A stretch of 64,000 nt of DNA from a virus, in IMG/VR virus record IMGVR_UViG_3300028844_005393, positions 16,181 through 80,180 of that record. One strand, 5' to 3'. The notes beneath the pieces are model-generated. The model was not told where the DNA came from, searched no databases, and saw nothing but the letters and a program-made list of their open reading frames with translations. This document shows positions 44,787 to 53,826 of this stretch, one piece after another. Numbering within the stretch: position 1 is the first letter of the stretch; each line of letters opens with the position of its first letter. The translations under genes were made by a program, and so were the position numbers.

Positions 44787-47376
44787 CGAAAAGTACATAA
44801 AAGTAAAAAGACACAATACCAATAAACCTGTCGTGGTTTATTCCGGTAGCATGATTCAACAAAACCACGGAGAAAAACCACATGGACATGGGTATGTATT
44901 ATGGGATGTGGCAAATCGTACACACGTGCACCACGAAGTTGTAAATGATTACGGATATTATACAATAGAAGTACGTGACGGAACGTGTGTTAGTGATTTA
45001 AGTAAACTTCCAAAAAAAGCAAGACTTCGTGTAAAGGTGTTTAACACAACTGCAACAGAAACAAAAGAAATTATTGCGGAAATCCGAAAACAAACAAGTA
45101 TAACAGATTTAAATGTAACACGATGTGATGCTATATCTGAAGCAAAAAAGTTTGATCGTGATAATAAATTTGATTTTGGTGATATATCTTCTATACAAAT
45201 ACAAAATGATTTAATAGAAGATTATCTTCGTAGGAATTTTGTTGTTGATGATGAACAAGTAAAAACTGCTCTTGATATTAACAAAGAAACAAACGACAAA
45301 CTTATTGTAAAAGAAGTTCTTCGTAATTGTATTTGGAAACCAAAGAAGTTTGAGTTTGGAAATATGTTCAGTTACGGAGATGGAAATGTAATAGACTTTT
45401 CAAATATGAAAAGTGTTATGGGATTATTTGCATCTAACGCAAGTGGTAAAAGCAGTGTTATGAGTGCATTAAGTTTTTGTTTGTTTGATAAATGTGATCG
45501 TGCGTTTAAGGCTGCTCATGTACTGAATACACAAACAGAATCTTTTTATTGTAAATTAAACTTTGAAATATCGGGAGTAAACTATTTCATAGACAGAACT
45601 GCAACTACCAAAAAGAATGGTGATGTAACTGTTGTAGTTGACTTTTGGAAGTTAGATGAAGATGGTCAACAACTATCATTAAACGGAGAACAACGAGCAG
45701 GAACTAATGCAATTATCCGTGACCATGTTGGTTCTTATGATGACTTTGTTTTAACAACATTAAGTTTACAAAACAACAATGCTATTTTTATTGATAAAAG
45801 TCAAAGTGAACGAAAAGACTTACTTGCTCAATTTATGGGCATTGATACATTTGATCAATTGCATACAACTGCATCTGAAGATGTTAAAGAAATTAATGCT
45901 TTATTAAAACGATTTAATCGTGAAGATTTTGATGAAACATTAGCAGATGTAAAAGAAAAACTTGAAAAAATAAATGAACAATATAATAAGCAAGATAGTA
46001 AAACAAATATAGCACTACTTGAGCAAAAAAGATTAAACAAAGAACTTGCTGATAAAAATTCTTTATTTAAAACTTGTTCATTTGATGAAACTGCGGTTGA
46101 TATAGATAAACTTGAATTTACAAAAAATAATTTAAAAGAACGACTGAATACCGCCGAGGAAAACAGAGAATCTGAATCTGAACGAAAAAAACAACTTGCA
46201 AACGAAAAGAAAATGTGTGTACGCAAAATGTCTGATCTTGAGGGGGTCAGTGATAGTTATGTTTATGTTTTAAAAGTTCGTGAAGAAATAACAAAAGTAG
46301 ATAAAGACCTTGCGGTTTTACGCACTTCTGTAAATGCAAAGTTAGATAAATTAAAGCAATATGATAGTCACGAATATGATCCAAAATGTAAGTTTTGCGT
46401 AAACAATTCAAAGAACTTAATTGAAAGTGCAGAGCAAACAAAAACTGAATTGGATAAAGACAAAGCAGCTGCAGATGATCTTGTTGATCAAAAAACTGAT
46501 TTAGCAAATATACTCGATGATAATAAAGATGTAGAAAAAAACTACGAATTATTAAATGAATTAAAAAACAAATCAAGTCAACTTGTATACGAAATAAACG
46601 AAGCAGATTCCAAAGTTTTGGCACTATCTAGCATGATTCAATCACTTGGAAAAGATATAGTAATAAATGATAAAAATATAAAAGAATTTTACGAGTGTAA
46701 AGATATAATTGAATACAATCAAAAACTTCAAATAGAAGTAGATGAATTACAAGCAAAATTATTAAAAGTAAACTCAATAGCAAATACAGAAAGTACTAAA
46801 TTACAAACTTTGTTTGGTGAAGTAAAAATTATAGAAAAAGAACACGAAGATGTTCTTGTGTCAATTGAAGAAGCAAAAAATTATGAAAGAAAGAAACGAG
46901 GATACGAATTATACCTTGATGCAGTAAAACGGGATGGTATTTCATATGAATTAATTTCCAAAACAATTCCGAGTATTGAAAGTGAAGTTAATAACATTCT
47001 TTCTCAAATTGTTGACTTTGGTATGAATCTTGAAATGGATGGAAAGCACATTTACTCAAAGATTACATACGAAGATCGTCATTGGCCACTTGAAATGTGT
47101 AGTGGTATGGAACGGTTCATAAGTAGTATTGCTATGCGTGTAGCACTTATCAATGTAAGCAGTCTTCCTCGTTCTAATTTCCTCGTTATTGACGAGGGTT
47201 GGGGTTCACTTGACGGTGATAATATCAGTAGTGTATTTAATCTCTTTACATACCTCAAAGGTCAGTTTGAGTTTATATTAGTTATCAGTCATTTGGATGT
47301 TATGCGTGATATGGTAGATGAAATTATAGAAATTCAAAAGGACGGATCATTTAGTAAGATAAAATACGGAGCATAA
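44776..47376 (+). CDS. gp46: Fusion of Mre11/gp47 C-terminal part with Rad50/gp46 ATPase
   Basis: 866 residues. Residues 22-33 (YSGSMIQQNHGE) and the following HGYVLWDVANRTHVHHEVVN to about 180 are the capping and C-terminal part of an Mre11/gp47 nuclease. From about 180 the Rad50/gp46 ATPase begins: Walker A ASNASGKSS (K225), a long coiled coil, a zinc-hook CKFC (C538, C541) in its middle, the ABC signature MCSGMERF at about 775, Walker B FLVIDEGW (D806, E807) and an H-loop VISHLD. The pair processes DNA ends for recombination-dependent replication. In giant viruses the two are one chain; here the first half of the nuclease is in another ORF, and both ORFs probably assemble. The first Gly of Walker A is Ala. 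Confidence 0.85.
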   Translation: MEDNEKYIKVKRHNTNKPVVVYSGSMIQQNHGEKPHGHGYVLWDVANRTHVHHEVVNDYGYYTIEVRDGTCVSDLSKLPKKARLRVKVFNTTATETKEIIAEIRKQTSITDLNVTRCDAISEAKKFDRDNKFDFGDISSIQIQNDLIEDYLRRNFVVDDEQVKTALDINKETNDKLIVKEVLRNCIWKPKKFEFGNMFSYGDGNVIDFSNMKSVMGLFASNASGKSSVMSALSFCLFDKCDRAFKAAHVLNTQTESFYCKLNFEISGVNYFIDRTATTKKNGDVTVVVDFWKLDEDGQQLSLNGEQRAGTNAIIRDHVGSYDDFVLTTLSLQNNNAIFIDKSQSERKDLLAQFMGIDTFDQLHTTASEDVKEINALLKRFNREDFDETLADVKEKLEKINEQYNKQDSKTNIALLEQKRLNKELADKNSLFKTCSFDETAVDIDKLEFTKNNLKERLNTAEENRESESERKKQLANEKKMCVRKMSDLEGVSDSYVYVLKVREEITKVDKDLAVLRTSVNAKLDKLKQYDSHEYDPKCKFCVNNSKNLIESAEQTKTELDKDKAAADDLVDQKTDLANILDDNKDVEKNYELLNELKNKSSQLVYEINEADSKVLALSSMIQSLGKDIVINDKNIKEFYECKDIIEYNQKLQIEVDELQAKLLKVNSIANTESTKLQTLFGEVKIIEKEHEDVLVSIEEAKNYERKKRGYELYLDAVKRDGISYELISKTIPSIESEVNNILSQIVDFGMNLEMDGKHIYSKITYEDRHWPLEMCSGMERFISSIAMRVALINVSSLPRSNFLVIDEGWGSLDGDNISSVFNLFTYLKGQFEFILVISHLDVMRDMVDEIIEIQKDGSFSKIKYGA

Positions 47377-47391
47377 AACATATTTAGATAT

Positions 47392-47399
47392 ATATTTAT
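47392..47399 (+). promoter_or_regulatory. ATATTTAT promoter-like element upstream of kinase gene
   Basis: ATATTTAT within TATATATTTATTATA lies in the 43-base gap after gp46, 20 bases before ATG 47420. The surrounding 30 bases are almost pure A/T. Confidence 0.4.
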
Positions 47400-47419
47400 T
47401 ATATACCTGAAATGTATTT

Positions 47420-48463
47420 ATGAAAAATTCCGAAGAAAGACAAACACAAGAAGAAACCCTTATTAAAGCAGGATTGCGTAAAGGGTATTTTACACTCGTA
47501 GAAGGAGTATACGATCCTGGTATTTTAAAAGCAGTATTTTTAGCAGGTGGTCCGGGTTCTGGTAAATCTGCTACGGTTGATACAATATTTGATTTTCCAC
47601 CCGAGACAACCAATTTGTCTCCAAGTGGATTAAAAATAGTTAATAGTGATCCTGCGTTTGAAATACTCCTAAAGAAAGCAGGACACGATTTAAATTTATC
47701 TAAAATGGATGATGAAACTTTTAGTAAAGTAACGAGTGATGATCCAAATAGTATTCGTTCTCGTGCAAAGAAAATTATGTTAAAGCAATTTGAGATGTTT
47801 AAATACAATCGTCTTGGTGTTATTGTTGATGGAACTGGTGATAACTATAACAAAATATCCAAACAAAAGAAAGAACTAGAAAAACTAGGATACGATTGTT
47901 ATATGGTGTTTGTTAATACAACACTTGATGTAGCACAACAGAGAAACGCAATGCGTAAAAGAAAACTTCCAAGAAAAATAGTAAAAGATATTTGGACAGA
48001 TGTACAAAAAAATATAGGTAAGTTGCAAGGTGCATTTGGATCAAATTTTACAATTGTAGATAACTCAGAAGATACTCGCAGTAAAAAGAAACCAGGAAGA
48101 CTAGATTTAGTTCCAGTTGTTTTAAAACAAACTGCAAGATTTATTTCAAAACCAGTCCGCAATCCAATTGGCAAGAATTGGATTAAAATGATGATGGCAC
48201 ATGATAAAATGAGTAAAAGTGGTGACAAAATAAATCGTATGAACGAAGAACTCGATATGGTTTCAATGGAAGATGTAGTTCTTCCTATGGATTTAGAAAG
48301 ACATTTAAGTAGATCAATATATGTTATCAAAAAGTTTAATTTAAATGAAAAAAAGAACTTAGCAGTATTATCAAGATTAGTTGAAAGTTTAGAATTAGAC
48401 AGAGGTCAAGTAAACAAATATTTTCACAAAATTAGAACACTAAAGTTTAAAGGAGAAAAATGA
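47420..48463 (+). CDS. Zeta-toxin/polynucleotide kinase-like P-loop kinase
   Basis: 347 residues. Walker A is GGPGSGKSATV at about residues 48-58, followed by IVNSDPAFEILLKKAG, the Asp that places the substrate in zeta-toxin and chloramphenicol-kinase-like folds. VIVDGTGDNYNKISKQKKEL gives the following strand and catalytic region, and RNAMRKRKLPRKIV provides a lid rich in Arg/Lys. This family is frequent in marine T4-like phages, usually annotated as AAA or zeta-toxin kinase. The substrate is unknown: nucleic acid 5' ends or a UDP-sugar are the two options from relatives. It leads a short operon that includes a ligase-like protein, which would fit RNA or DNA end repair. The C-terminal 100 residues are not recognised. 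Confidence 0.7.
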   Translation: MKNSEERQTQEETLIKAGLRKGYFTLVEGVYDPGILKAVFLAGGPGSGKSATVDTIFDFPPETTNLSPSGLKIVNSDPAFEILLKKAGHDLNLSKMDDETFSKVTSDDPNSIRSRAKKIMLKQFEMFKYNRLGVIVDGTGDNYNKISKQKKELEKLGYDCYMVFVNTTLDVAQQRNAMRKRKLPRKIVKDIWTDVQKNIGKLQGAFGSNFTIVDNSEDTRSKKKPGRLDLVPVVLKQTARFISKPVRNPIGKNWIKMMMAHDKMSKSGDKINRMNEELDMVSMEDVVLPMDLERHLSRSIYVIKKFNLNEKKNLAVLSRLVESLELDRGQVNKYFHKIRTLKFKGEK

Positions 48464-48813
48464 TGTTTGACAAGATTTTTGACGAACTAATCAAAGAAGA
48501 TAAGTTGGGTGAAACTTGGAAACTTGAATTAGCACCCAATCATGCTAGATATAGTTTTTCGTCAAAAAAATCCGGAAATGAAAATTGGGCAAAATCACTT
48601 GCGAGTAAAATATCAAATAAAGAAAAAGAAGATTACAAATTTATTGGAATTTATAGTGAAGGAGAAACAACCGAGGGTCCTATCGTAGATGGATATATCT
48701 ATCATTGTACAGATGAGTACCTCAGTAAAGTTCCACATCTACATCGTGAAAAACGAAAAGCCTGCAAAGCACATATTAAAACAGGAAAAGTAATTGAATA
48801 CTTTGAAGATTGA
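48460..48813 (+). CDS. Small unassigned protein downstream of kinase
   Basis: 117 residues; its ATG overlaps the stop of the kinase gene (AAATGATG, with a second ATG directly after). The sequence is mixed: an acidic N-terminal helix (DKIFDELIKEDKLGE), Lys-rich middle, and a strand pair DYKFIGIYSEGETTEGPIVD. The end HLHREKRKACKAHIKTGK is basic. No motif is recognised. Coupling suggests it works with the kinase or is part of the same end-processing set. Confidence 0.55.
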   Translation: MMFDKIFDELIKEDKLGETWKLELAPNHARYSFSSKKSGNENWAKSLASKISNKEKEDYKFIGIYSEGETTEGPIVDGYIYHCTDEYLSKVPHLHREKRKACKAHIKTGKVIEYFED

Positions 48814-48814
48814 C

Positions 48815-49345
48815 ATGAATAAAATTAAAGAATATAAAAAATACAAAGATGATCCGTTTTGGATGAAGTCAAAATATGATGGTGTTTCTGGTGAGCAAAG
48901 ATTACCCGTTCAAAGAAGACTCAGAAAAGGTGGAGTTAAATTTAAAAAAGGAGATGAAATACTTTACTTCCCAAGAGGAAAAGTAATTTTAGTAGGAAAG
49001 GAAGCAAATCAGGCGTACAGAGATTTTCAATCGGCAGCCGCAGATGAAGATTTTTATATGTCGCAATACGAAGAATCTAAGATGGAAAAAACAAACGAAA
49101 TCAAAATAACAAGTAAAGAGTACAGAAAGGCAGTAAATTTTATGTCAGGTTTACATTCAAGTATTCTAAAGGCAAAAGATAAGGTTATTTCATTTTTATC
49201 AAGAAAAGGATTTGATGAAATGGCAGATCATATATCTAACATGGATAAAAGACAATTTAATAAATTTATTCAAGGTAAGGTATTTGAAGAAAAATTAAGA
49301 ACGCAAATAAGAAGTATTCTTACTGAGTTATTAAAATCTAAATGA
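48815..49345 (+). CDS. Unassigned basic helical protein
   Basis: 176 residues from ATG 48815, which is two bases after the previous stop; the in-frame TTG 48794 is rejected. Lys-rich throughout (KEYKKYKDDPFWMKSKYDG). A small beta stretch, FKKGDEILYFPRGKVILVGK, is followed by helices. The C-terminal EEKLRTQIRSILTELLKSK resembles the amphipathic LxxxIRxxLxE helix found at the N-termini of several other proteins in this window. It overlaps the following large ORF by four bases. Function not known. Confidence 0.55.
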   Translation: MNKIKEYKKYKDDPFWMKSKYDGVSGEQRLPVQRRLRKGGVKFKKGDEILYFPRGKVILVGKEANQAYRDFQSAAADEDFYMSQYEESKMEKTNEIKITSKEYRKAVNFMSGLHSSILKAKDKVISFLSRKGFDEMADHISNMDKRQFNKFIQGKVFEEKLRTQIRSILTELLKSK

Positions 49346-51852
49346 ATGATGAGTTCACAGATAAGTTATCTGAGTTTCTAGTAGACGATTTACTAAACGA
49401 AGATAATAACATAAGAAAGGTTATAGGAATTTATCCAGGTAGATTTCAACCTGCTGGTGTGCATCACTATAAAACATATAAATGGTTAGACGGTAAATTT
49501 GATAAAGCATATGTAGCAACTAGCAATAAAACCGATTCCTCTAAAAGTCCATTGAGTTTTAAAGAAAAGAAAATGATATGGACAAGGCACAAAGTCAAAA
49601 ATGTAGTTCAAGTTAAAAATCCATATGTTTGTGAAGAAATACTCAAAAAATATGATCCCAACACAACTGCGGTGATTTATATATTCGGAGAAAAAGATGC
49701 AGGTAGATTAAAAACAACAAAAGCAGATGGTTCTCCTGCTTATTATCAATCGTATGAAAAAAACAAAAACAATTTAAAACCATACGGAGAACATGGATAT
49801 TTTATTGTTGCTCCTCACGTAAGCATTAAAGTTCTGGGTAAAGAAGTAAGTGGAACACGAATTCGTGAATTACTTGGAAGTCCAAAATATTCCGATGAAC
49901 AAAGAAAAAAAGCATTTGAAGAATTGTTCGGTTGGTACGATGAAAAAATTTATGATTATTTAACAAAAAAGTTTGCAACCTTATTTGAAAACGAAGAAAT
50001 ATTTGAAAATTTCTTAACAGAGTATCCAAACTTTAAAAAGTTTGTAAACAATATACCGACACTATTAAGTGAAATAAGTTCAGTTGCAAGTCAAGGTCTT
50101 CCTTTTGTAGATGATGGACCCAGTATGTTTTATCCTGGTAAATCATACGAAGGGTACACCAATGAACGAGCACAACAATTGGGATATGATTTACTTGATT
50201 ATGTAGTAGGAAAGCATGGACTTGGTCGCAATGCTGACTATCGTGAATGGGGCAAGTATGCCGGTCCAGTTCCTGCCGTAAGTTTTTATCCTGCGGGTGA
50301 TATAGATGTAAAAACACCAATGAACCAAATTGATACAGATTCGTCCAAAACTGCACATGAACAATGGGTTGGGTTTATTAACGGAGTTGCAGAAACTGCT
50401 GGATACAAACTTGTTGATTTTCTTGGTTCTGATAAGTCAATTCGTAAGAAAGATGAACAAGGAAATGAAGATCTAAGATCAGGAACAAATACCATAGACA
50501 CCAATAAATCGGAAGATGGGGAAGAAGTGGATAAAGGTGTAGAAGGTCATGCTATCAAAGAAGTATTATTAACAGAAGGAGGTGCGGCTGGTCATATGAG
50601 TCATCCTTTTGATGATCGTGATTTAACATTTGGAGATTTAAAAGAAATGATTCGGAGGTCATTATCAGGTGAATTAAATGTCGAGAAAGAAGTTACTGAA
50701 AAACTTGATGGTCAAAATTTAATGTTTTCTTGGAAGAATGATCAATTAGTGGCTGCAAGAAATCAAGGCCATTTAAAAAACGCAGGTGCAGCTGCTCCTA
50801 ATGTAAAAGAATTTGAAAGTATATTTGCTGATCGTCCTGAAAATATTCGTGATGCATTTGTGGGGGCGGTTACGGATTTAGAATCTGCTATATCCAAGTT
50901 GAGTGAAAAACAACGAAGTAAGGTATTCAAAGAAGGTGAACGTTTTATGAATATAGAGGTAATGACACCTGCAACGCAAAATGTTATTCCTCAGAATGTA
51001 GATATGTTAGTATTTCACGGAACACAGGCATATGATTCCGCAGGAAAAGCAGTTAGTGAAGATTCCGATGGAAATGACATTACCTCAGAATTAAAAGACT
51101 CTGCTAGAATGCTTAAAGGTATGTTAAAGCAAGTAAATGCAGATGTTCAAAAAAGATATTCATTAAACGCACCAATTGTTGTGGAATTACCTAAAAGCAA
51201 AAGTTTTGGTGATTCGTTTGCGAAATATTCTGCAATGCTTGATAAATTAAAAAAGAAATTTAAATTAAAAGATAACGATAAAGTTATGAAATACCACGAT
51301 GCTTGGTGGAGAGATTTATTAAACAAACAACAAAATAAATCAAAAGAAATATTTCCACCAAAAGTGTTTGAAGCATTAATAGGTCGTTGGGCATACAACG
51401 ATAAATCAAATAAAATTACTACAATTCGTATGGATTTAGAAAAACAACCTAAATTAAAAGCATGGGTTAATAAATTTGACAAAGAAGATTTAGTAAAACA
51501 ATTTGAAGAAAATATGTGGCCATTTCAATTCATCTTTTTGAAATTAGGTGCGGAAGTTCTTCAAAATGTAAAAGGATTCGTTGCGGCCGGTGGAAGTGAT
51601 GATATAGCAAAAGCACTTGATGCTCATGTTAAAACACTTGAAGGTAAGAAACTAAGTTCGGTGGAATCTCCCGATAAGTTTAAAAAAGACATGGAGAAAC
51701 TAAATAAAAATCTTGCTCGTTTAAATGCTATTGGAGGAAGTAAGTCAATTGCACCAACAGAGGGTGTTGTATTTCAATACAAAGGTGGAACATATAAACT
51801 TACAGGTACATTTGCTCCTATAAATCAAATTATGGGAATAATGAGGTTTTAA
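49342..51852 (+). CDS. Fusion of NMNAT-like nucleotidyltransferase and ligase-like domain
   Basis: 836 residues. The N-terminal domain (about 25-200) is cytidylyltransferase-like: GIYPGRFQPAGVHHYKTYKW with H41-H42, where the usual HxGH reads GVHH, then IYIFGEKDAG and the distal motif VSGTRIRELLG. The C-terminal part (about 415-836) shows the signs of a covalent nucleotidyltransferase or ligase: EKLDGQNLMFSW with the K454-L-D-G motif, AARNQGH, FMNIEVMTPAT, EGVVFQYKGG (807-816) and YKLTG (818-822). The two domains are joined by an acidic low-complexity linker. A combined NAD-related or RNA/DNA end-joining enzyme is possible, and the neighbouring kinase would suit RNA repair. The substrate is not known. 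Confidence 0.7.
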   Translation: MNDEFTDKLSEFLVDDLLNEDNNIRKVIGIYPGRFQPAGVHHYKTYKWLDGKFDKAYVATSNKTDSSKSPLSFKEKKMIWTRHKVKNVVQVKNPYVCEEILKKYDPNTTAVIYIFGEKDAGRLKTTKADGSPAYYQSYEKNKNNLKPYGEHGYFIVAPHVSIKVLGKEVSGTRIRELLGSPKYSDEQRKKAFEELFGWYDEKIYDYLTKKFATLFENEEIFENFLTEYPNFKKFVNNIPTLLSEISSVASQGLPFVDDGPSMFYPGKSYEGYTNERAQQLGYDLLDYVVGKHGLGRNADYREWGKYAGPVPAVSFYPAGDIDVKTPMNQIDTDSSKTAHEQWVGFINGVAETAGYKLVDFLGSDKSIRKKDEQGNEDLRSGTNTIDTNKSEDGEEVDKGVEGHAIKEVLLTEGGAAGHMSHPFDDRDLTFGDLKEMIRRSLSGELNVEKEVTEKLDGQNLMFSWKNDQLVAARNQGHLKNAGAAAPNVKEFESIFADRPENIRDAFVGAVTDLESAISKLSEKQRSKVFKEGERFMNIEVMTPATQNVIPQNVDMLVFHGTQAYDSAGKAVSEDSDGNDITSELKDSARMLKGMLKQVNADVQKRYSLNAPIVVELPKSKSFGDSFAKYSAMLDKLKKKFKLKDNDKVMKYHDAWWRDLLNKQQNKSKEIFPPKVFEALIGRWAYNDKSNKITTIRMDLEKQPKLKAWVNKFDKEDLVKQFEENMWPFQFIFLKLGAEVLQNVKGFVAAGGSDDIAKALDAHVKTLEGKKLSSVESPDKFKKDMEKLNKNLARLNAIGGSKSIAPTEGVVFQYKGGTYKLTGTFAPINQIMGIMRF

Positions 51853-51854
51853 TC

Positions 51855-52694
51855 ATGGAAGAAAAAAAACTTTCCATCGCAACCAGAAGAAAGTTGGCAA
51901 GAGTCGCAAAAAGAACTGCGAAAAAACGACAACTTAAACGTAAGTTAATGGCAAAAAGACCAAAGACGGGTGAACGATTAAAAAAGGCCGCACAAAAAGC
52001 TGCCAAGAATGCGTTGGTAAAAAAGATGACAGGTGGTAAATCTTATTCCGATCTAAGCATGACCCAAAAACAAACACTTGATAATAAATTAAAACCTGCA
52101 ATTATTGCAAGAGTAGCAAAAAAAATGTTACCAAAAGTTCGTGCAAAAGAAAAAGAAAGATTAAAGAAAATGAGACAAAAAACAGATGAACAATTTGGTG
52201 TAAGTAAACATAAAGTAGGTGGTGGTGAAATGAATGTATCTGGTGTAAATAAAAATGGTAACATAGAACCATTAAAATTTGATAACAAAGAAAATGCAAA
52301 AAAACACTCAAAAGAAGTTGGTGGTAAAATAATCCAAGATAGTGATGGTACTTATTATGTAGAATTTACAAAAATAGATGGGCCTGTTAACAAAACTTTA
52401 AAAATGGAAGATAAAGAAAAAGAAGAAAATTTAAAAGATTTAAAAGCAATATTAGATGTTGCTAAAATGCTTAGTGATAAAAGTTCATATTTTAAAGGAC
52501 GTGGTAGCAAAAAAGAATATATTAAAATGCTTGTTCATAAAATTAGAAAGTTGTCCGAATCAAAGAAACAAAAATTAATGACAAGAATAGACGCATATAA
52601 TAAGGTTAGAAAAACTACATTACCTAAAAGTCGTCCAATGCAAAGTAAAAAGAAATATAATCGTGCTGACTTTAAAAAAGGTAAATATGATTAA
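51855..52694 (+). CDS. Lys/Arg-rich basic protein of marine T4-like phages
   Basis: 279 residues, very basic. The N-terminal 110 residues (LSIATRRKLARVAKRTAKKR ... MTGGKSYSDLSMTQKQTLDN) form a pattern I recognise from marine T4-like phages as a family without known function. A short beta-containing middle (IIQDSDGTYYVEFTKIDG) and a helical C-terminus follow. The charge suggests nucleic-acid binding, for example an internal DNA-condensing or packaging protein. It starts two bases after the ligase-like gene and overlaps the next gene by eight bases. Confidence 0.6.
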   Translation: MEEKKLSIATRRKLARVAKRTAKKRQLKRKLMAKRPKTGERLKKAAQKAAKNALVKKMTGGKSYSDLSMTQKQTLDNKLKPAIIARVAKKMLPKVRAKEKERLKKMRQKTDEQFGVSKHKVGGGEMNVSGVNKNGNIEPLKFDNKENAKKHSKEVGGKIIQDSDGTYYVEFTKIDGPVNKTLKMEDKEKEENLKDLKAILDVAKMLSDKSSYFKGRGSKKEYIKMLVHKIRKLSESKKQKLMTRIDAYNKVRKTTLPKSRPMQSKKKYNRADFKKGKYD

Positions 52695-53088
52695 ACTCAA
52701 TGGAAAGTTTTATTTAAAATATAACGAAGTTGAACAAGAAATATCTAATGTAGCAAGGAAATTTCGTACTTCACATCGTGCAGTTTTACCCCAACAAGTA
52801 ACTTATTTAGATAGAGAATTTGTACTTGCACTACAAGATGAAGCAAATAACCTTATATTATTTTGTAGTTATTTGTTTGGTAATGACGAAGAATATTGCT
52901 CGTCAACACAAGTTATACAGTGTGCACATGATAGATTGAGAAAAGAGGAACACTGCTCTTCACAATTAAGATTTATGCAATATGATTTAAGTGATAAGCA
53001 ACGAGAAAAATACAGAAATTTATATCTAAATTATCTGGTTAATGTTTTTTTAGATGAATGTATAAAAGATTTTGAAAAATTATCTTGA
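52687..53088 (+). CDS. Small unassigned protein before terminase region
   Basis: 133 residues from ATG 52687; an in-frame GTG at 52663 is not preferred because the ATG overlaps the previous stop (ATGATTAA). The protein is helical with a Cys-rich patch (EYCSSTQVIQCAHDRL, EEHCSSQ) that could bind metal. No family recognised. It ends six bases before a TTGACA hexamer that begins a new promoter, so it probably closes the operon that starts at 47420. Confidence 0.5.
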   Translation: MIKLNGKFYLKYNEVEQEISNVARKFRTSHRAVLPQQVTYLDREFVLALQDEANNLILFCSYLFGNDEEYCSSTQVIQCAHDRLRKEEHCSSQLRFMQYDLSDKQREKYRNLYLNYLVNVFLDECIKDFEKLS

Positions 53089-53094
53089 TAATAA

Positions 53095-53122
53095 TTGACA
53101 AATAACGTTTTAAATGTATTAT
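53095..53122 (+). promoter_or_regulatory. Sigma70-type promoter upstream of zinc-finger-like gene
   Basis: TTGACA (53095-53100), a 16-base spacer and TATTAT (53117-53122, one mismatch to TATAAT). The predicted start falls at 53129-53130, the base of ATG 53130 itself, so the transcript may be leaderless; no ribosome site is present. Confidence 0.6.
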
Positions 53123-53129
53123 TGATAAT

Positions 53130-53756
53130 ATGGCTAAAATGGATAAAGATGATTTGAAGTACGTGATTAAACGTTCACGTAAAGTATTTCAAGGAGAAGA
53201 ACTTCCAAAAGTTCATGGTTACGAAGGGGAAGTCGAAGACTTAGTAATTCGTCAACCTGGAGAAGTTTGGACAGACAAAGATGGAAAAGAGTGGAAGCAA
53301 GTTGGTGCTACTTCAAAAGTAAGAACTGAAACCTTGATGGACAAAGTAAGAAAGAGTTTACGAGAAGCACCTAATTGCCCAAAGGAAATGTGCTCCGTTG
53401 ACCCATCTAAATATTTAGATAAAAGAATGCTTGCGAAACGTGGAATGTGCTTTGATTGTGTTCAAGAGTTTGAGCAAAAACTAAAAGACGAGGATAAGTA
53501 CGAAGCATATGAAAAAAAGACTATGCTTGAAAACGAACTTAGTTTTCTATTAGACACTAAAACAAAACTGGTGGAATCAAAAGAACATATTACAAACGAT
53601 CCTAAGTTCTTAAATGAAGATGGTTCACTTGAGCAGTGGAACATTCCAAACAAAGAGCAAGTAATGGACGATTTAGAAAAAGACTTAGAAGAACTTGAAA
53701 CTCGTTTAAAAGAAGTTGAAGATAATCTACAAGAATATGCTGACATGACTTTTTAA
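53130..53756 (+). CDS. Zinc-binding-like coiled-coil protein upstream of terminase
   Basis: 208 residues. An N-terminal part (YVIKRSRKVFQGEELPKVHG, then VWTDKDGKEWKQVG) is followed by a Cys set CPKEMCSVD ... GMCFDCVQEFE at about 88-115 (two CxxC-type pairs: C88-x4-C93, C112-x2-C115) that should hold one zinc. From about 120 to the end a long coiled coil runs (ETRLKEVEDNLQEYADM). It lies directly before gp17, where T4 has the small terminase gp16. It could be a functional equivalent, but no sequence relation is visible. A terminator follows at once. Confidence 0.55.
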   Translation: MAKMDKDDLKYVIKRSRKVFQGEELPKVHGYEGEVEDLVIRQPGEVWTDKDGKEWKQVGATSKVRTETLMDKVRKSLREAPNCPKEMCSVDPSKYLDKRMLAKRGMCFDCVQEFEQKLKDEDKYEAYEKKTMLENELSFLLDTKTKLVESKEHITNDPKFLNEDGSLEQWNIPNKEQVMDDLEKDLEELETRLKEVEDNLQEYADMTF

Positions 53757-53789
53757 AAAAGTTTCGACGATACCTTGAAACTTTTTATA
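53756..53789 (+). terminator. Rho-independent-type terminator before terminase gene
   Basis: AAAAAGTTTC (53756-53765) and GAAACTTTTT (53777-53786) are exact inverted repeats with an 11-base loop. The 3' arm ends in five T. The stem is AT-rich, so efficiency may be moderate. Confidence 0.7.
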
Positions 53790-53812
53790 TTATAGAAAAT
53801 CTAAATAAATAT

Positions 53813-53820
53813 ATATTTAT
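53813..53820 (+). promoter_or_regulatory. Promoter-like element upstream of terminase gene
   Basis: CTAAATAAATATATATTTAT ends in ATATTTAT six bases before ATG 53827. It lies 24 bases after the terminator, so it probably starts the head-gene transcript. There is no ribosome site in the remaining leader. Confidence 0.45.
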
Positions 53821-53826
53821 CCTTTA

